Part shown: piece by piece, positions 53,230 through 64,000 of the stretch | Layout: every line of letters starts with the position of its first letter | Position numbering within the stretch: the stretch's first letter is position 1 | DNA from: Trichosphaerium sp. ATCC 40318 | Lineage: Eukaryota > Discosea > Flabellinia > Trichosidae | Length of the DNA stretch: 64,000 nucleotides | Assembly: GCA_038496445.1 (NCBI GenBank) | Contig: JALMLS010000525.1 | Location: 186,001 to 250,000, forward strand | Direction: 5' to 3' | Program-made: the position numbers and the translations under genes | The notes under the pieces: generated by a model | What the model saw: only the letters and a program-made list of their open reading frames with translations | Database searches by the model: none | Told to the model about the DNA's origin: nothing

Positions 53230-53600
53230 CGAATGGCACGTTTTGGGCACGTTTTGGGCACGTTTTTTTTCCACGCAAATTGCACGTTTTGGGCACGTTT
53301 TGGGCACGTTTTTTTTCCACGCAAAAGGCACGTTTCTCTTCCACATGCTGGCCACGCAAATGGCACGTTTTGGGCACGTTTTGGGCACGCGGATTTTCCA
53401 CGTTTTGGACACGTTTTGGGCATGCATATTTTCCACGTTTTGGGCACGTTTTGGACACGTTTATTTCACACGTTTTGAACACGTTTTGGGCATGCATATT
53501 TCACACGTTTTGAGCACGTTTTGAGCACGCATATTTTCCACGCAAATGGCACGTTTTGGGCACGCGTATTTTTCACGCAAATGGCACGTTTTGAGCACGC
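53230..53600. repeat. CACGTTTTGGG minisatellite
   Basis: About 370 bp of an 11-bp unit near GGCACGTTTTG, arranged in pairs and interrupted by TTTTCCACGCAAATG-like spacers. It lies just downstream of gene B and could be a subterminal repeat of a transposon. The spacers are themselves repeats and are not unique, so it is not a CRISPR array. Confidence 0.85.
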
Positions 53601-53676
53601 ATAATACAGCAGTTGTTAACAAATTTTATAATATTTATTTAATTATATAAACCAACAATCGTTACAAATAAATACA

Positions 53677-56132
53677 TTACTGCTCACTATCATCATCTTC
53701 ATCTTGACTATCATCATCACTTTCAACAATATCCTCCAAAGAAAATGGCAGAGCAGCATCGTATAATGTTAAAAAATGTTGTCTGGGTTTTAGTACAAAT
53801 AAAACTAAGTATTTTTTAAATAAATCATAATGTCTTATTAACAACCTACCTCCTGGATGTTCATCAGCAAATTTAATGTTTTTTGAGCTCCATAAAGAAG
53901 TGAATAGTTGTCCTAGTTTGTTTTGACGTGCTTTTTTTACAGTAGGATTTCGGCAAAAAATGTCAGGTGTTTTTATCTACAAAATAGTCAATTGAATATG
54001 ATAAAAAGAACAAATAAGGCTTACCTTGGTGCAAAACTGTTTGACTGCTTCTAAAGTGGTTAAAGCAGCAGTACCTGGGTTGAAAATACTGCTGGATTTA
54101 TATTGTATAGGTTCAAAAGAACTTTTCTTGCAATTGAAAGTTTGATTACAAACAAGTTTTGCAAATCTTGCAATAACATCTGCATCGTACTTGCAAGCTG
54201 TTTAAAATTAATGTCATTAAGTTTATTTGATAAAAACTATAACGTACTTGCAAAGTAGTAAACTTTGGCAAAAGAAGGACGTATAAAAAACAATGTCCAA
54301 GTGCTAATGTTGAAATAAATATTTACGATCGGAATAAAAAAAAAAGTACCACAGTGGTAGAAAATCATTATAAGTATCTACAGCAATTAGTTTGTCTTGT
54401 ATTGGTACTGGCAATATATAATATTCTGCATAATCGTCATCTTCTGATTCTTTCTCTGAGTAACACAATACTTTGCCCACTTTAGTTTTTTTCTTTGAAA
54501 AAAAATTATTAATAATTCCCAATATTGAAATGATTGATCGTACTCTGGTAAGCATTTTTGCTGTTCTAGTTTTAGAAAACAATCCAATATTAGGTTCTTT
54601 AGCATCCACTAAAACTCTAAATGCAGCATGAGTAATGAATGGTGGCTATGGTTTGTACTGAAGTATCATATCGGTAAATGCTTGTAAAGAAGGAGCAACA
54701 GATTCTCTTGTAAATAAAAAACAATAATCTGCAATTGTACTGTGCTTTAATAAGCAATACATGGGAGTATTCCATTGTAGTGTTGTGTAGTACTGTTCAT
54801 CATCATCTATTGAAGTTCCATCTGATGGTCTGGGTTGTTCAACGATTGGTGATTTTTGTTTTGTTTTTTTTGGTTTCCTCTTTCGTAATAGACTTGATTC
54901 TTCTTTTTCTCCTTGTGCTTCATGTAATTTAAATGGAGTTATCAATTTTGGTGTAGTAGTTAATTCAGATGAGTCAGACGATTCACTACAACAATCAATG
55001 AATAAAAAGGAAACAACCAAAAAAAAAAGAAAGCAAGCAATCGTACTCTAAACTGTCAACAGGTGTTGAGGTTTTTTGTTGTTTGGAGGTGTTTTTTTTA
55101 GCTTTTATAGCTGTGAGATATAGTTCCATACCTTCTTCATCAAGCTGTCTAATAAATATCAATAAAACTTGAAATAAATGGAAAAAAAATTGTACTTGAA
55201 CGATAGAGGTAAACTGGCCATCCCAATAAACATGCCCTTTTGTACAGGAACAAAAGGAATATGCTTGTTTTGCCATGCTTGTTTAGTAACTGCTTTTAAG
55301 TTGGCTATTAATCCATCAGTGCTTTGTTTGTAAAAACTATTGTCTGTATTTACGAATGCAATTAATTTTTTCTCTATATGAATGTATCAGTTCAAATTTG
55401 TTAAAAATGGCTTGCCTGCAAGTTCAAAAGCATGGTCCTCATTCTCAGTGATATAATTGAAAAATTTTCTAGCAAATTGTCCCAATCGCCTGTTTACAGA
55501 ATCTCTAATAAATTTTGACATTTTTGTTTTATGTATATCCTCCATTTCCGATCCAAATTGCACTTTGAATTGTTTGGCAAGCTCCACATAAAAAGTGTCA
55601 TCTTTAATGTGAGTATAAGGAAAGGCAAATAGCAATTTGGATCGTATCCAATCCTAATTATTTTTTAATTGTTAAGGGTTTTAAACAGATTTTTGGTTCA
55701 ACGATCGTACCCATTTTCTCTTTTCAATGTCCTCAATTTGTTTGTGAGTTGTTATAAATTGTTTGAAGTTAGCTTCAATGGTCTTAACAGCTTTGGTTAT
55801 TTCTAAAACACCTTTTTCAACATTTGAAAGTCTTTTATCCATCGCATCCTTCATAACATTTATTGAATTCATCAATTCATCTAAAAACAATTAAATAAGG
55901 CAAAAACTAGGTAAACGATCGTACTGGTGGTTATGTTACCATAGGAATTTTCCAAAATCTCTTCAACTGATTCTGCTTCATTATTATTAACCAATCGCCT
56001 TCTTTTCTCAACTGTGCTATTTGTTCTGGATCGTTTTCTTTTGTTTGGTTGTTGTTTGCTTTTTTGAGGAGAAAATTGTTCCATATAACTATTTAGATCG
56101 TTTATAGCATTCATACCTTGAGAATTGTCCAT
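53677..56132 (-). CDS. Gene B: unknown nuclear-type protein of the mobile unit
   Basis: I recognise no known family. Exons start MDNSQGMNAINDLNSYMEQF and contain two basic clusters (NKRKRSR and EKRRRLV), a likely bipartite nuclear signal. A coiled-coil exon (SINVMKDAMDKRLSNVEKG, ITTHKQIEDIEKRKW) follows, then a helical exon (FAFPYTHIKDDTFYVELAKQ...FIRDSVNRRLGQFARKFF). Later exons include a Lys-rich stretch (KRKPKKTKQK), KTRTAKMLTRVRSIISIL and a last exon DAALPFSLEDIVESDDDSQDED-type with an acidic tail, stop at 53677-53679. Conserved-looking order and intact frames over eight or more introns suggest a functional gene. It starts 124 bp after gene A on the same strand. It may be an accessory transposition protein or a DNA-binding partner, which is inference. 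Confidence 0.6.
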
Positions 56133-56256
56133 TGTATTGCTTTAATTAATTTAGAGATCGTAATTGAATTAATTTTACCAATCGTAAGTCTTGGCTTTTC
56201 AAAATTACTTTTATTTATATACATTATCCATAGTAACTACTCCTACATACAATAAA

Positions 56257-59200
56257 TCAGTCTGTACATGGAGATTTTAAAAACTTACCTTTATTGGCCA
56301 TCATTTGATTGAAGTTATTGATTTCTTCATTGTGATTTGTACTTTGATCGGAATAAGAAGGAACATAATAAGGAAGAGATTTACAACAACAACAATTAAT
56401 GTTAGAAATACTGTAATCGTCTTCTATTTGATTAAAATGTAATCTTTCCTTACGAAATCTGGCAAAATCTTTACCATGCCATTTTGTTATGCCATGAAAA
56501 TACCATTTTGTGATAACCCCTAAAGGTTTTTGACCTAAATTGTAAGTAAGTTGGAGTAGTATATATGTACTTACTTGGTAAATGAGAAAATGCTTTGACA
56601 TGGGCATCGTTATAATTAATTATTGGACATGGAGTTATAAAAAATGTACTTCCTTCATTTGAATCGTTTCCCTTCCAGTTTTTTTGTAAGAAAAGAGACT
56701 GAGTCAGTATTGTTTTGGCATGAGTTAAAGTGTTAGGATCTTCTGGCATTTCAATAAAAGCCCAAGAGTCATGTACAAATCTGTAAGAAAATAAATTATT
56801 ATTAAATGGAAAATAACATTTGTTGATCGTACTCATAAGAAACAAATCTATTCTTAAGCACAACCTTTGCTCCAACAACTACACTTCCTTGGAAAGTTTT
56901 ACATTCTTGAGAAATCAAATTCATTAATTGCAAGCTAATCACGATTAGTAATTTCAAAAATTGATTTTTTTACCCATAATTATTGTAGATAATTAAATCT
57001 CCTTCATGTATTGACTGTTGATTAGTTTGTGGGTTAACTGCAAAAGCAGCACGGATAAGTAAGTGTTTGTTTGCTTGGGTTAAAGGATCATTTAAATCCA
57101 AATACAAGGCATGCTTCCAAACAAAGTTTCTTTTATAAGGATTGTCCCATCGTAATAAATTTTTCCTTAATAATTTCATTTTTTGTTGTACCACTGATGA
57201 TATTTCTTCCTCTGGTTGCAATTGACGAAGAATGACACTGTAGAAGCCTTTATGCTGGTTGTTTTTAAATTGTACCCTTGCTCTATGTCTTATCGTTGAA
57301 GGCATGCCACCATGCAATGCCCAAGCAAAACTAATTCCATCTATTTGTACTGTTTTTTTTCTGGCTATTAAAAAAAATTGAACAATAAAAAAAATGTACA
57401 TGCCATTACTTACCAATATCAGATAATTCAATCGTTTTAAAACAATCCACATGATTTACATCATTTTTATCAGCAGGAAAACCAATTATTGTGATACCAG
57501 CAGTTGGATGTGCATGGCCTCCATCGGTGTGCCATCCCAAAGTGTTACTTTGTGTGTAATACTGTAAAAAAAATTACAAAAATATCAAAAATCGTAAAGA
57601 AATACCTTTATCTCTATGCTGTAATATTTAGAGTCATATTCTGTTTTAGTTTTACTGTGACCCCATAATAGAAAGTGTAGTTTATATAAACGGTGCAAAA
57701 TAGTATTGTCAGTGGCAGATAAAGGGTTAGGAGGATGACAATGATTATTGCCATAAAGAATTGGATTATCAGTATCGTAAGGAGACAACCAAGGACCAGC
57801 TCCAAAAAAAGCTGCAGCATGTTTTGTCATGTAATTACATGTTAATAGATCAGTTGCTTTGCTTGCACGATACTAAATTCAAGTTAATACTTGTAAGAAA
57901 GAAATATGTACCATGTAATGTAATTTATCTTTATGTAATTCAATAAATTGTCTTAAATCGTTTATTGTGTTTGCCATATACTGAGACTCATTCTTAATAA
58001 CATATAGATTAGTTGTAACTCCATCTTTGTCCAGTTTATGATATTTAAGATGTATATCACATTCAGCTGTAGTCAGCTAAAGGTTTTGTAAGCACTTAAA
58101 ACAAAAAAAAAAGTACCTTATCTGATTTAAATGTACGATTTCTTGAGTCATCAAAATGAATCGTAGGAATGTTGGATTTTGCTCTTTTTTTAATTTGTTT
58201 ATGATAGCCATCCTTGAACACTTCTTCAGGATAGTCTGATCCTATATAAATGGTTTACAAATAAATGGTTGCAAAATGTCATTACTTACTTCCTGTTGTT
58301 ATTGAATCGTAAGCCAACCGGATTTGTTTAACACTAGGAGCTTTATTTAAAGCTGATTTACTAGTGTGTTGATTTGTTACACTATCATATAAGGCTATAT
58401 TACCAGCCACTTCATATAAGTGTTGTATAGAGCATTTTTCTCTACTACATAACTTGAACAAAAAATGTAAATATCGTAATAAGAATTCTGGATAATGTAC
58501 CTCAACAATGACTTTTTGAGCAGCTTTTGATAACTGTTGTTGTGTAGGACGATGTATAGTTTTGATTTTATTCAATATGACATCTCTTTGTGGTTTTTGG
58601 ACTTCTAATTTTATCTTAAAGTCTTCAGATGAATCTTTTTGTAAACCCATGCCATTGTTGTATTTGTATAATGTGAGTACTGCATCGTATATGGCCTTTG
58701 TATATTCCTTTCTAAGTGTCTTATTTATATCTATTGTAGTTTTGTTTACTACAGCTATCTAAATTCGAATTAGCCATTGACAAGTAAAAAATTAAACATA
58801 TCAAACAAAACTCATTGTTGGACATTGAACAGCATGGCCAATCGCAATATAACCCACTGACAGCATATGAAGTGCAACATAATTGATAACAACATGTCTG
58901 ATGGCAGCATAACAACCAGCACAATTGACATGGTCAACACGATTGTAACAAGCTGACACGATTGACATAGCCAACATGATTGACGATTGCAGCATAGCCA
59001 ACACGATTGACATGGCCAACACGATTGACATAGCCGACACGAGCCGACACGAGCCGACACGAGCAGCATAGCCAACACGATTGACATAGCTGACACGATC
59101 GCAGCATAACCAACACGATTGACATAGCTGGCACGATCGCAGCATAGTCAACACAATTGACATAGCTGACACGATCGCAGCATAACCAACACGATCAGCA

Positions 59201-62012
59201 ACGATTGCAGCATAGCCAACACGATCAACATAGCCGACACGATCAACATAGTCAACATGATTGACATGGCCAACACGATTGACATAGCTGACACGATCAG
59301 CATAGCCAACACGATTGACATAGCTGACACGATCGCAGCATAACCAACATGGTCAGCAACGATTGCAGCATAGCCAACACGATCAACATAGCCGACACGA
59401 TTGACATAGCTGACACGATCGCAGCATAACCAACACGATTGACATGGCCAACACGATTGACATAGCCGACACGATCAGCATAGCCAACACGATTGACATA
59501 GCTGACACGATCGCAGCATAACCAACATGATTGACATAGCTGACACGATCACAGCATAGCCAACATGATTGACGATTGCAGCATAGCCGACACGATTGAC
59601 ATAGCTGACACGATACAGCACAGCTGACATGATTGCAGCATAACTGCCATGATTAAAGCATAGCTGACACAGTACAGCACAATCGACACGATCACTGCAG
59701 CATAACCAATACGACTGCCACAGCATAGCCGATACAATACAGCACAGCCAACACGATACAGCACAACCGACACGATCACTACAGCATAGCCTATACGATC
59801 ACTGTGGCATAGCCAATATCAATTACAGCATAATCGATGCGATAACTGCAGCATAGCTGGTACAATCACCGCAGCATAGCCGATACGATCACCACAGCAT
59901 AGCTGATACGATCGCTGCAGCATAGCCGATACGATCACCACAGCATAGCTGACACAATCACTGCAGCATAGCCGATACGATCACCACAGCATAGCTGACA
60001 CAATCACTGCAGCATAGCTGATACGATCACTGCAGCATAGCCGATACGATCACTGCAGCATAGCTGACACAATCACTGCAGCATAGCTGATATGATCACT
60101 GCAGCATAGCCGATACGATCACTGCAGCATAGCCGATACGATCACCACAGCATAGCTGACACAATCACTGCAGCATAGCTGATACGATCACTGCAGCATA
60201 GCCGATACGATCACCACAGTATAGCCGATACGATCGCTGCAGCATAGCCGATACGATCACCACAGCATAGCCGATACGATCACCACAGCATAGCCGATAC
60301 GATCGCTGCAGCATAGCCGATACGATCACCACAGCATAGCTGATACGATCGCCGCAGCATAGCCGATACGATCACCACAGCATAGCTGCACAATCACTGC
60401 AGCATAGCCGATACGATCACCACAGCATAGCCAATACGATCACTGCAGCATAGCCGATACGATCACTGCAGCATAACTGACACAATCGCTGCAGCATAGC
60501 CGATACGATCGCTGCAGCATAGCTGACACGATCGCCACAACATAGCCAATACAGCATAGCCAATGCAGCATAGCTGGTACGATCACTAGTACTACGCAAC
60601 ATAGCTGACACAGCATAGCCAACAAGATCGCCAACGATGCGCAGCATAGCTGATACACAGCATAGCCAACACGATCGCCAAACAATACATAGCATAGCCA
60701 ATACACCATAGCCAACAAGATCGCGACGCAATCGCTAGCCGATACACAGCATAGCTGATACAGCAAAGCCGACACGATTGCCAACCGATACGCAGTATAG
60801 CTGATACACCAAAGCCGACACGATCGCTAACCTATACACAGCATAGCCGACACGATCGCTAACCGATACACAGCATAGCCGATACAGCAAAGCCAACACG
60901 ATCTAACCGATACGCAGCAAAGCCGACATGATCACCAGCCAATACGCAGCAGAGCCGACACGATCGCTAACCGATACACAGCAGAGCCGAAACGATCGCT
61001 AAAACCGATACGCAGCATAGCAATACAGCAAAGCCGACACGATCGCTAGCCAATACGCAGCAGAGCTGAAACGATCACTAACCGATACGCAGCATAGCGA
61101 TACAGCAAAGCCGACACGATCACCAGCTGACACGCAGCAAAGCCGACGCGATCGCTAACCGATACGCAGCATAGCCAATACAACAAAGCCGACGTGATCG
61201 CCAGCCGATACGCAGCAGAGCCGACGCGATCGCTAACCGATACGCAGCATAGCCAATACAGCAAAGCCGACGCGATCGCCAGCCGATACGCAGCAAAGCC
61301 GACACGATCGCTAACCGATACACAGCAAAGCCGACGCGATCGCTAACCGATACGCAGCATAGCCGATACAGCAAAGCCAACGTGATCGCCAGCCGATACG
61401 CAGCATAGCCGACGCGATCGCTAACCGATACGCAGCATAGCCGATACAGCAAAGCCGACGCGATCGCCAGCCGATACGCAGCATAGCCGACACGATCGCT
61501 AACCGATACGCAGCCGACACGCAGCATAGCCGACGCGATCGCCAGCCGACACGCAGCATAGCCGACGCGATCGCTAACCGATACGCAGCATAGCCGACGC
61601 GATCGCCAGCCGACACGCAGCATAGCCAATACAGCAAAGCCGACGCGATCGCCAGCCGACACGCAGCATAGCTGACGCGATCGCTAACCAATACGCAGCA
61701 TAGCCGTAACGATAGCCGATAGACGATGCAGTAGCCAATACGATACACCTAGCTGATACAACACACCAATAGAGCCGATAGCCATCGTTTAGAGCATAAT
61801 AGGTCAAAAATTCGTCAAAACATAAAACGAAGGCCTAAATAACAATAAATAGAGACATACCTCCTGTTTTAGCTTCAATTTGATCTCAAGTTCGTCTTTT
61901 GTTGTTTTTTGCCTTTTGGCTCTCTAAAGCCATATTTAATTACGAAACTACTTTAAATAGATAGAAAAGGTACAACAGAAGTATTGGGATCATTTATACT
62001 CCTCTTTGCCAT
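56257..62012 (-). CDS. Gene A: Fe(II)/2-oxoglutarate dioxygenase, TET/JBP-like
   Basis: The first exons read MAKRSINDPNTSV and RAKRQKTTKDELEIKLKLKQE, a nuclear-signal-like start. A 3.1-kb intron (58759-61860) follows, then IAVVNKTTIDINKTLRKEY and ten or so more exons. The catalytic core has the metal motif LGWHTDGGHAHPTAG (H-x-D), IGFPADKND, and a distal ISFAWALHGGMPSTIRHRAR (His, then the 2-oxoglutarate Arg). Downstream are RNFVWKHALYLDLNDP, DLIIYNNYG, FVHDSWAFIEMPEDP and a cysteine cluster (NINCCCCKSL), ending MMANK with stop at 56257. The HxD...H...R order defines the dioxygenase fold. TET/JBP affinity rests on the pattern around the distal His, the nuclear signals and the transposon setting, and is less certain. 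If right, it would oxidise methylated bases in DNA. Confidence 0.62.
58820..61750. repeat. GATC-rich minisatellite inside the gene A intron
   Basis: Nearly 3 kb of tandem repeats with the core GCATAGCCGATACGATC. Three blocks differ. At 58.83-59.78 kb the units contain ACACGATTGACATAGC. At 59.78-60.55 kb they are 21-22 bp CAGCATAGCCGATACGATC plus AC/TG. At 60.6-61.74 kb they are compound units with GCCGACGCGATCGCTAACC. CGATCG and GATC recur in almost every unit. The plus strand is strongly poor in T. Copy number was not counted. The absence of stops in several frames is a property of the repeat, not evidence of a protein. Confidence 0.93.
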
Positions 62013-62259
62013 CGTACAAGTGAGTTATTCGCAATTTAAGCAAAATTCAGAGAATTGTTGTTTTTTTACCTTTTTTAGAATTTCTTAGCTTAAATCGCAC
62101 AGAAACAAAAAAAAACCACAAAACCAACATACCAGTAATAATATCTTTGTTTTAGAGACATCTTTTCATCATTACTTAATTACTTGAGATTTGGATTAAG
62201 GCATGATTTTATCAACAATTTTTTTTGGTCTCATCGTCATTTATTATTAGATTATTACC
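62013..62259. promoter_or_regulatory. Shared divergent promoter of gene A and transposase
   Basis: The 247 bp between the two start codons is AT-rich with T and A runs. It must drive both the dioxygenase gene and the transposase gene if the predicted starts are right. No binding site was identified. Confidence 0.5.
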
Positions 62260-64000
62260 ATGGCTTCTACCTATAAAAGATGTGTTTCTTGCAATATAGA
62301 AATTTCAGCTAGTAACTTTGCTAGACATCTTGCTTCTAAACAACATATTCAAAATATAACTTGGATTACACAAAAAGAGGTACCTACGATACCTTCTCCA
62401 AAACGATTCAAGTCAAACAACCATAAATCTGACTCAATTACTTCTCAACAATTTGCTTCATCTGCTGAAACTTTACAACCTGTTAATCATTCTTTCCAAT
62501 TCTCACAATTATTACAACAAAATTTGACACAATTACAACATCAATCGTTACAACCATCTCAACAACCTTCACAACAACCTTTGATTGAACTCCATTCTTC
62601 CATCACACCAGCCACATCAATTGATGTACTTAATGAAACAGTTCCAGTAGAACAACAATTGCAGTACATTAACGATCAACAGCTTACTCCTTTACAACAA
62701 GTAAAATATTTATTGGTTGCTTTACAACACGATAAAAAGCTATCACAAGTCCATATACAAACAATGATACAATTTTTTAACCTTGCACGCTGTATTTTAA
62801 AAAAGGACAAACAACCAATACCTTTAAACATCAAAACTTTCCAACAACAGCTACCACAAGTACTTTATCAAATAATTTAATTATTATACTTACATTATTG
62901 TAGTTTAATGTAAAGATAGCCACGAAATTATTGGATGTACAATACAAAGCATATAATCAATTCCATTCTATGTCTGTTCCCTATGTATCAGTTAAAGAAT
63001 ATATACGTTGGTACATGTATTCTTTGCCTACATTGGATTTAATCATTCCTAAAAAAGTACCTTTTAATGGATATTATTCTGGTATTGAAACTGGAGCGAA
63101 ATATGCTGCCCTATTTGAAGATGTTACAGACAATGATGCAATATGCTTAGCAGGTTATTAATTATTAATATTACCATGGTTATTAACTATTCATAGTGTA
63201 CATAGCATGGGATGACTTTACCTTTGATAAAAAAGATTCTTTTGGACCAGTTTATATGTGTGTGTGGAACTTACGATTAACAAAAGCTGATGAAGATCCC
63301 ATACAAGTTGTATTGACTATATTACCTAAAGGTACTTTGTGTGTACATAACTTTTATGCTAAGAAGATATTAGGAGTTATAATAGAAAGTGTTATTGCAG
63401 AATTGGTTGAAAATTTCAAAGAACTGTGGCATGGATTTGATTGTTTCGTAACTGCAAAGAATAAGGTTCTCACTTTCAATTAATCAAAAATCTTTAATAT
63501 TTTATCAGCATTGCAAAGTGTATGTACGTTGGACAATGATGCTGGGAGATAGTGTTGGTTCCAACAGGTTTATATGTAAGAACTTTGTAATTCATTATTT
63601 GTTTAATATATTATGTAGCAATGGCAGCTCCAACAAACAAAAGAGCATGCAGACTTTGTACACAAAGACGTGGTCAATTTCATATTGACAATGTACATTT
63701 ACGAAAACTAAGAAGAGCAGCTTCTATTGAAACAGTTGTTGGAAAAGTAAGTGTATTTACTTATAAGTTGTTGATTTGATTTATTGTTAGTCAAATTACC
63801 CTGAACTTAGTGACAATTTAAAAAACAGCTATGGCATGAAAAGAAAAAGTCCTTTATTCGGCTTAATGCCATATAAATTTAATTTATTTTGGGATACTCC
63901 TTATTGTCCTTTCCACAACATGTTTTTGGGAATATTTAAAATATTACTATCTGCTACAGTTACATGGATGCAAATACAACCATGGACTCCTGAAGTTGGT
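62260..64000 (+). CDS. TNP2/CACTA-like transposase (5' part, runs off window)
   Basis: The N-terminus MASTYKRCVSCNIEISASN with later H residues forms a C2H2-type finger (C-x2-C...H-x5-H), followed by a Gln-rich linker. The exon FNVKIATKLLDVQYKAYNQF leads to YVSVKEYIRWYMYSLPTLDL and VPFNGYYSGIETGAKYAAL. The exon FDKKDSFGPVYMCVWNLRLT...FAKKILGVIIESVIAEL-type is the TNP2-like core (S/F-VYM/L-NL pattern). Further on are KVYVRWTMMLGDSVGSN, the zinc-type KRACRLCTQRRGQFHIDN and FWDTPYCPFHNMFLGIFKIL. Introns fit: GTACTTTATC...TTGTAG and GTTATTAATT...CATAG. The frame continues to the last base, so the end is missing. No internal stop was found in the joined exons. Confidence 0.75.

Larger units (their letters stand above)
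53677..64000. mobile_element. Candidate large transposon with transposase and dioxygenase
   Basis: Three genes lie here: gene B and gene A on the minus strand and a TNP2/CACTA-like transposase on the plus strand. Genes A and the transposase diverge from one 247-bp region. Base composition, the lack of housekeeping genes and two minisatellites set the block apart from 1-52.7 kb. The terminal repeats could not be found: the left end may lie near 53.1-53.6 kb, and the right end lies outside the window. Confidence 0.55.

Noticed and set aside
53156..53524. Overlapping open frames on both strands near 53.2-53.5 kb
   Set aside because: All are translations of the 11-bp minisatellite in every frame; no start context or homology.
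58721..58924. ATG near 58777 as start of the dioxygenase gene
   Set aside because: Its frame stops after about 17 codons and does not match the exon that begins IAVVNKT; the join to the exons at 61.86-62.01 kb is in phase.
61120..61748. Long minus-strand open frames (145-180 codons) in the minisatellite
   Set aside because: They consist of one repeated peptide phrase and appear in several frames at once; the open frame comes from the tandem repeat.
58820..61750. Could the arrays be CRISPR
   Set aside because: Repeats are contiguous, with repeated and not unique spacers, in a eukaryotic intron.

Overview
This is nuclear DNA from a eukaryotic microbe. Protein-coding genes sit close together on both strands. 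Most are broken by very short introns (about 30-100 bp) that usually begin GTAC/GTAA and end YAG, often with a CTAAC/TTAAC-like branch site. The gene set includes CUL3, VPS13, an ESCRT-III CHMP2, a COP9 CSN5, actin capping protein, BUD13, SYF2, a Rho GTPase, saposins and a TKL kinase. The lineage is not settled. The Rho, TKL, VWA, saposin and plant/trypanosomatid-type PRPP synthetase genes fit an amoebozoan or early-branching opisthokont better than a crown fungus, but this is inference.

Region 1-52.7 kb is ordinary gene-dense sequence. In order: a partial unknown gene (-), an unknown membrane protein (+), an intron-poor F-box/LRR gene (+), a ubiquitin-like/VWA/Rho GTPase fusion (-), CUL3 (-), a small coiled-coil protein (-), class II PRPP synthetase (+) convergent with SAICAR synthetase (-), VPS13 spanning 12.7 kb with a probable MABP-like C-terminus (+), a saposin protein (-), a 1.1 kb gap with a perfect 30-bp inverted repeat, PFKFB (+), an ANL-superfamily protein without its catalytic lysine (+), CHMP2/VPS2 (+), BUD13 (-), pyridoxal kinase (+), capping protein beta (-), a HIBCH-type hydrolase (+), an ARM/beta-domain/TKL kinase (+), a small unknown gene (+), a calmodulin-like gene (-), CSN5 (+), SYF2 (-) and a TOPORS-like RING gene (+). 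Several divergent pairs share promoters of only 40-120 bp.

Region 52.7-64 kb is different. It is AT-rich and repeat-rich and looks like a large mobile unit. It holds a poly(A)/target-duplication scar, a short minisatellite, an unknown nuclear-type protein (gene B, -), a nuclear-type Fe(II)/2-oxoglutarate dioxygenase (gene A, -), and a divergently transcribed TNP2/CACTA-like transposase (+) that runs off the window. The first large intron of the dioxygenase gene appears to be about 3.1 kb and to consist almost entirely of a GATC/CGATCG-rich minisatellite. A transposase paired with a TET/JBP-like dioxygenase recalls the fungal transposons that carry DNA-base-oxidising enzymes, but the transposase here is of another family. 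This block is the best candidate for an undescribed system. The UBL-VWA-Rho fusion is the second.
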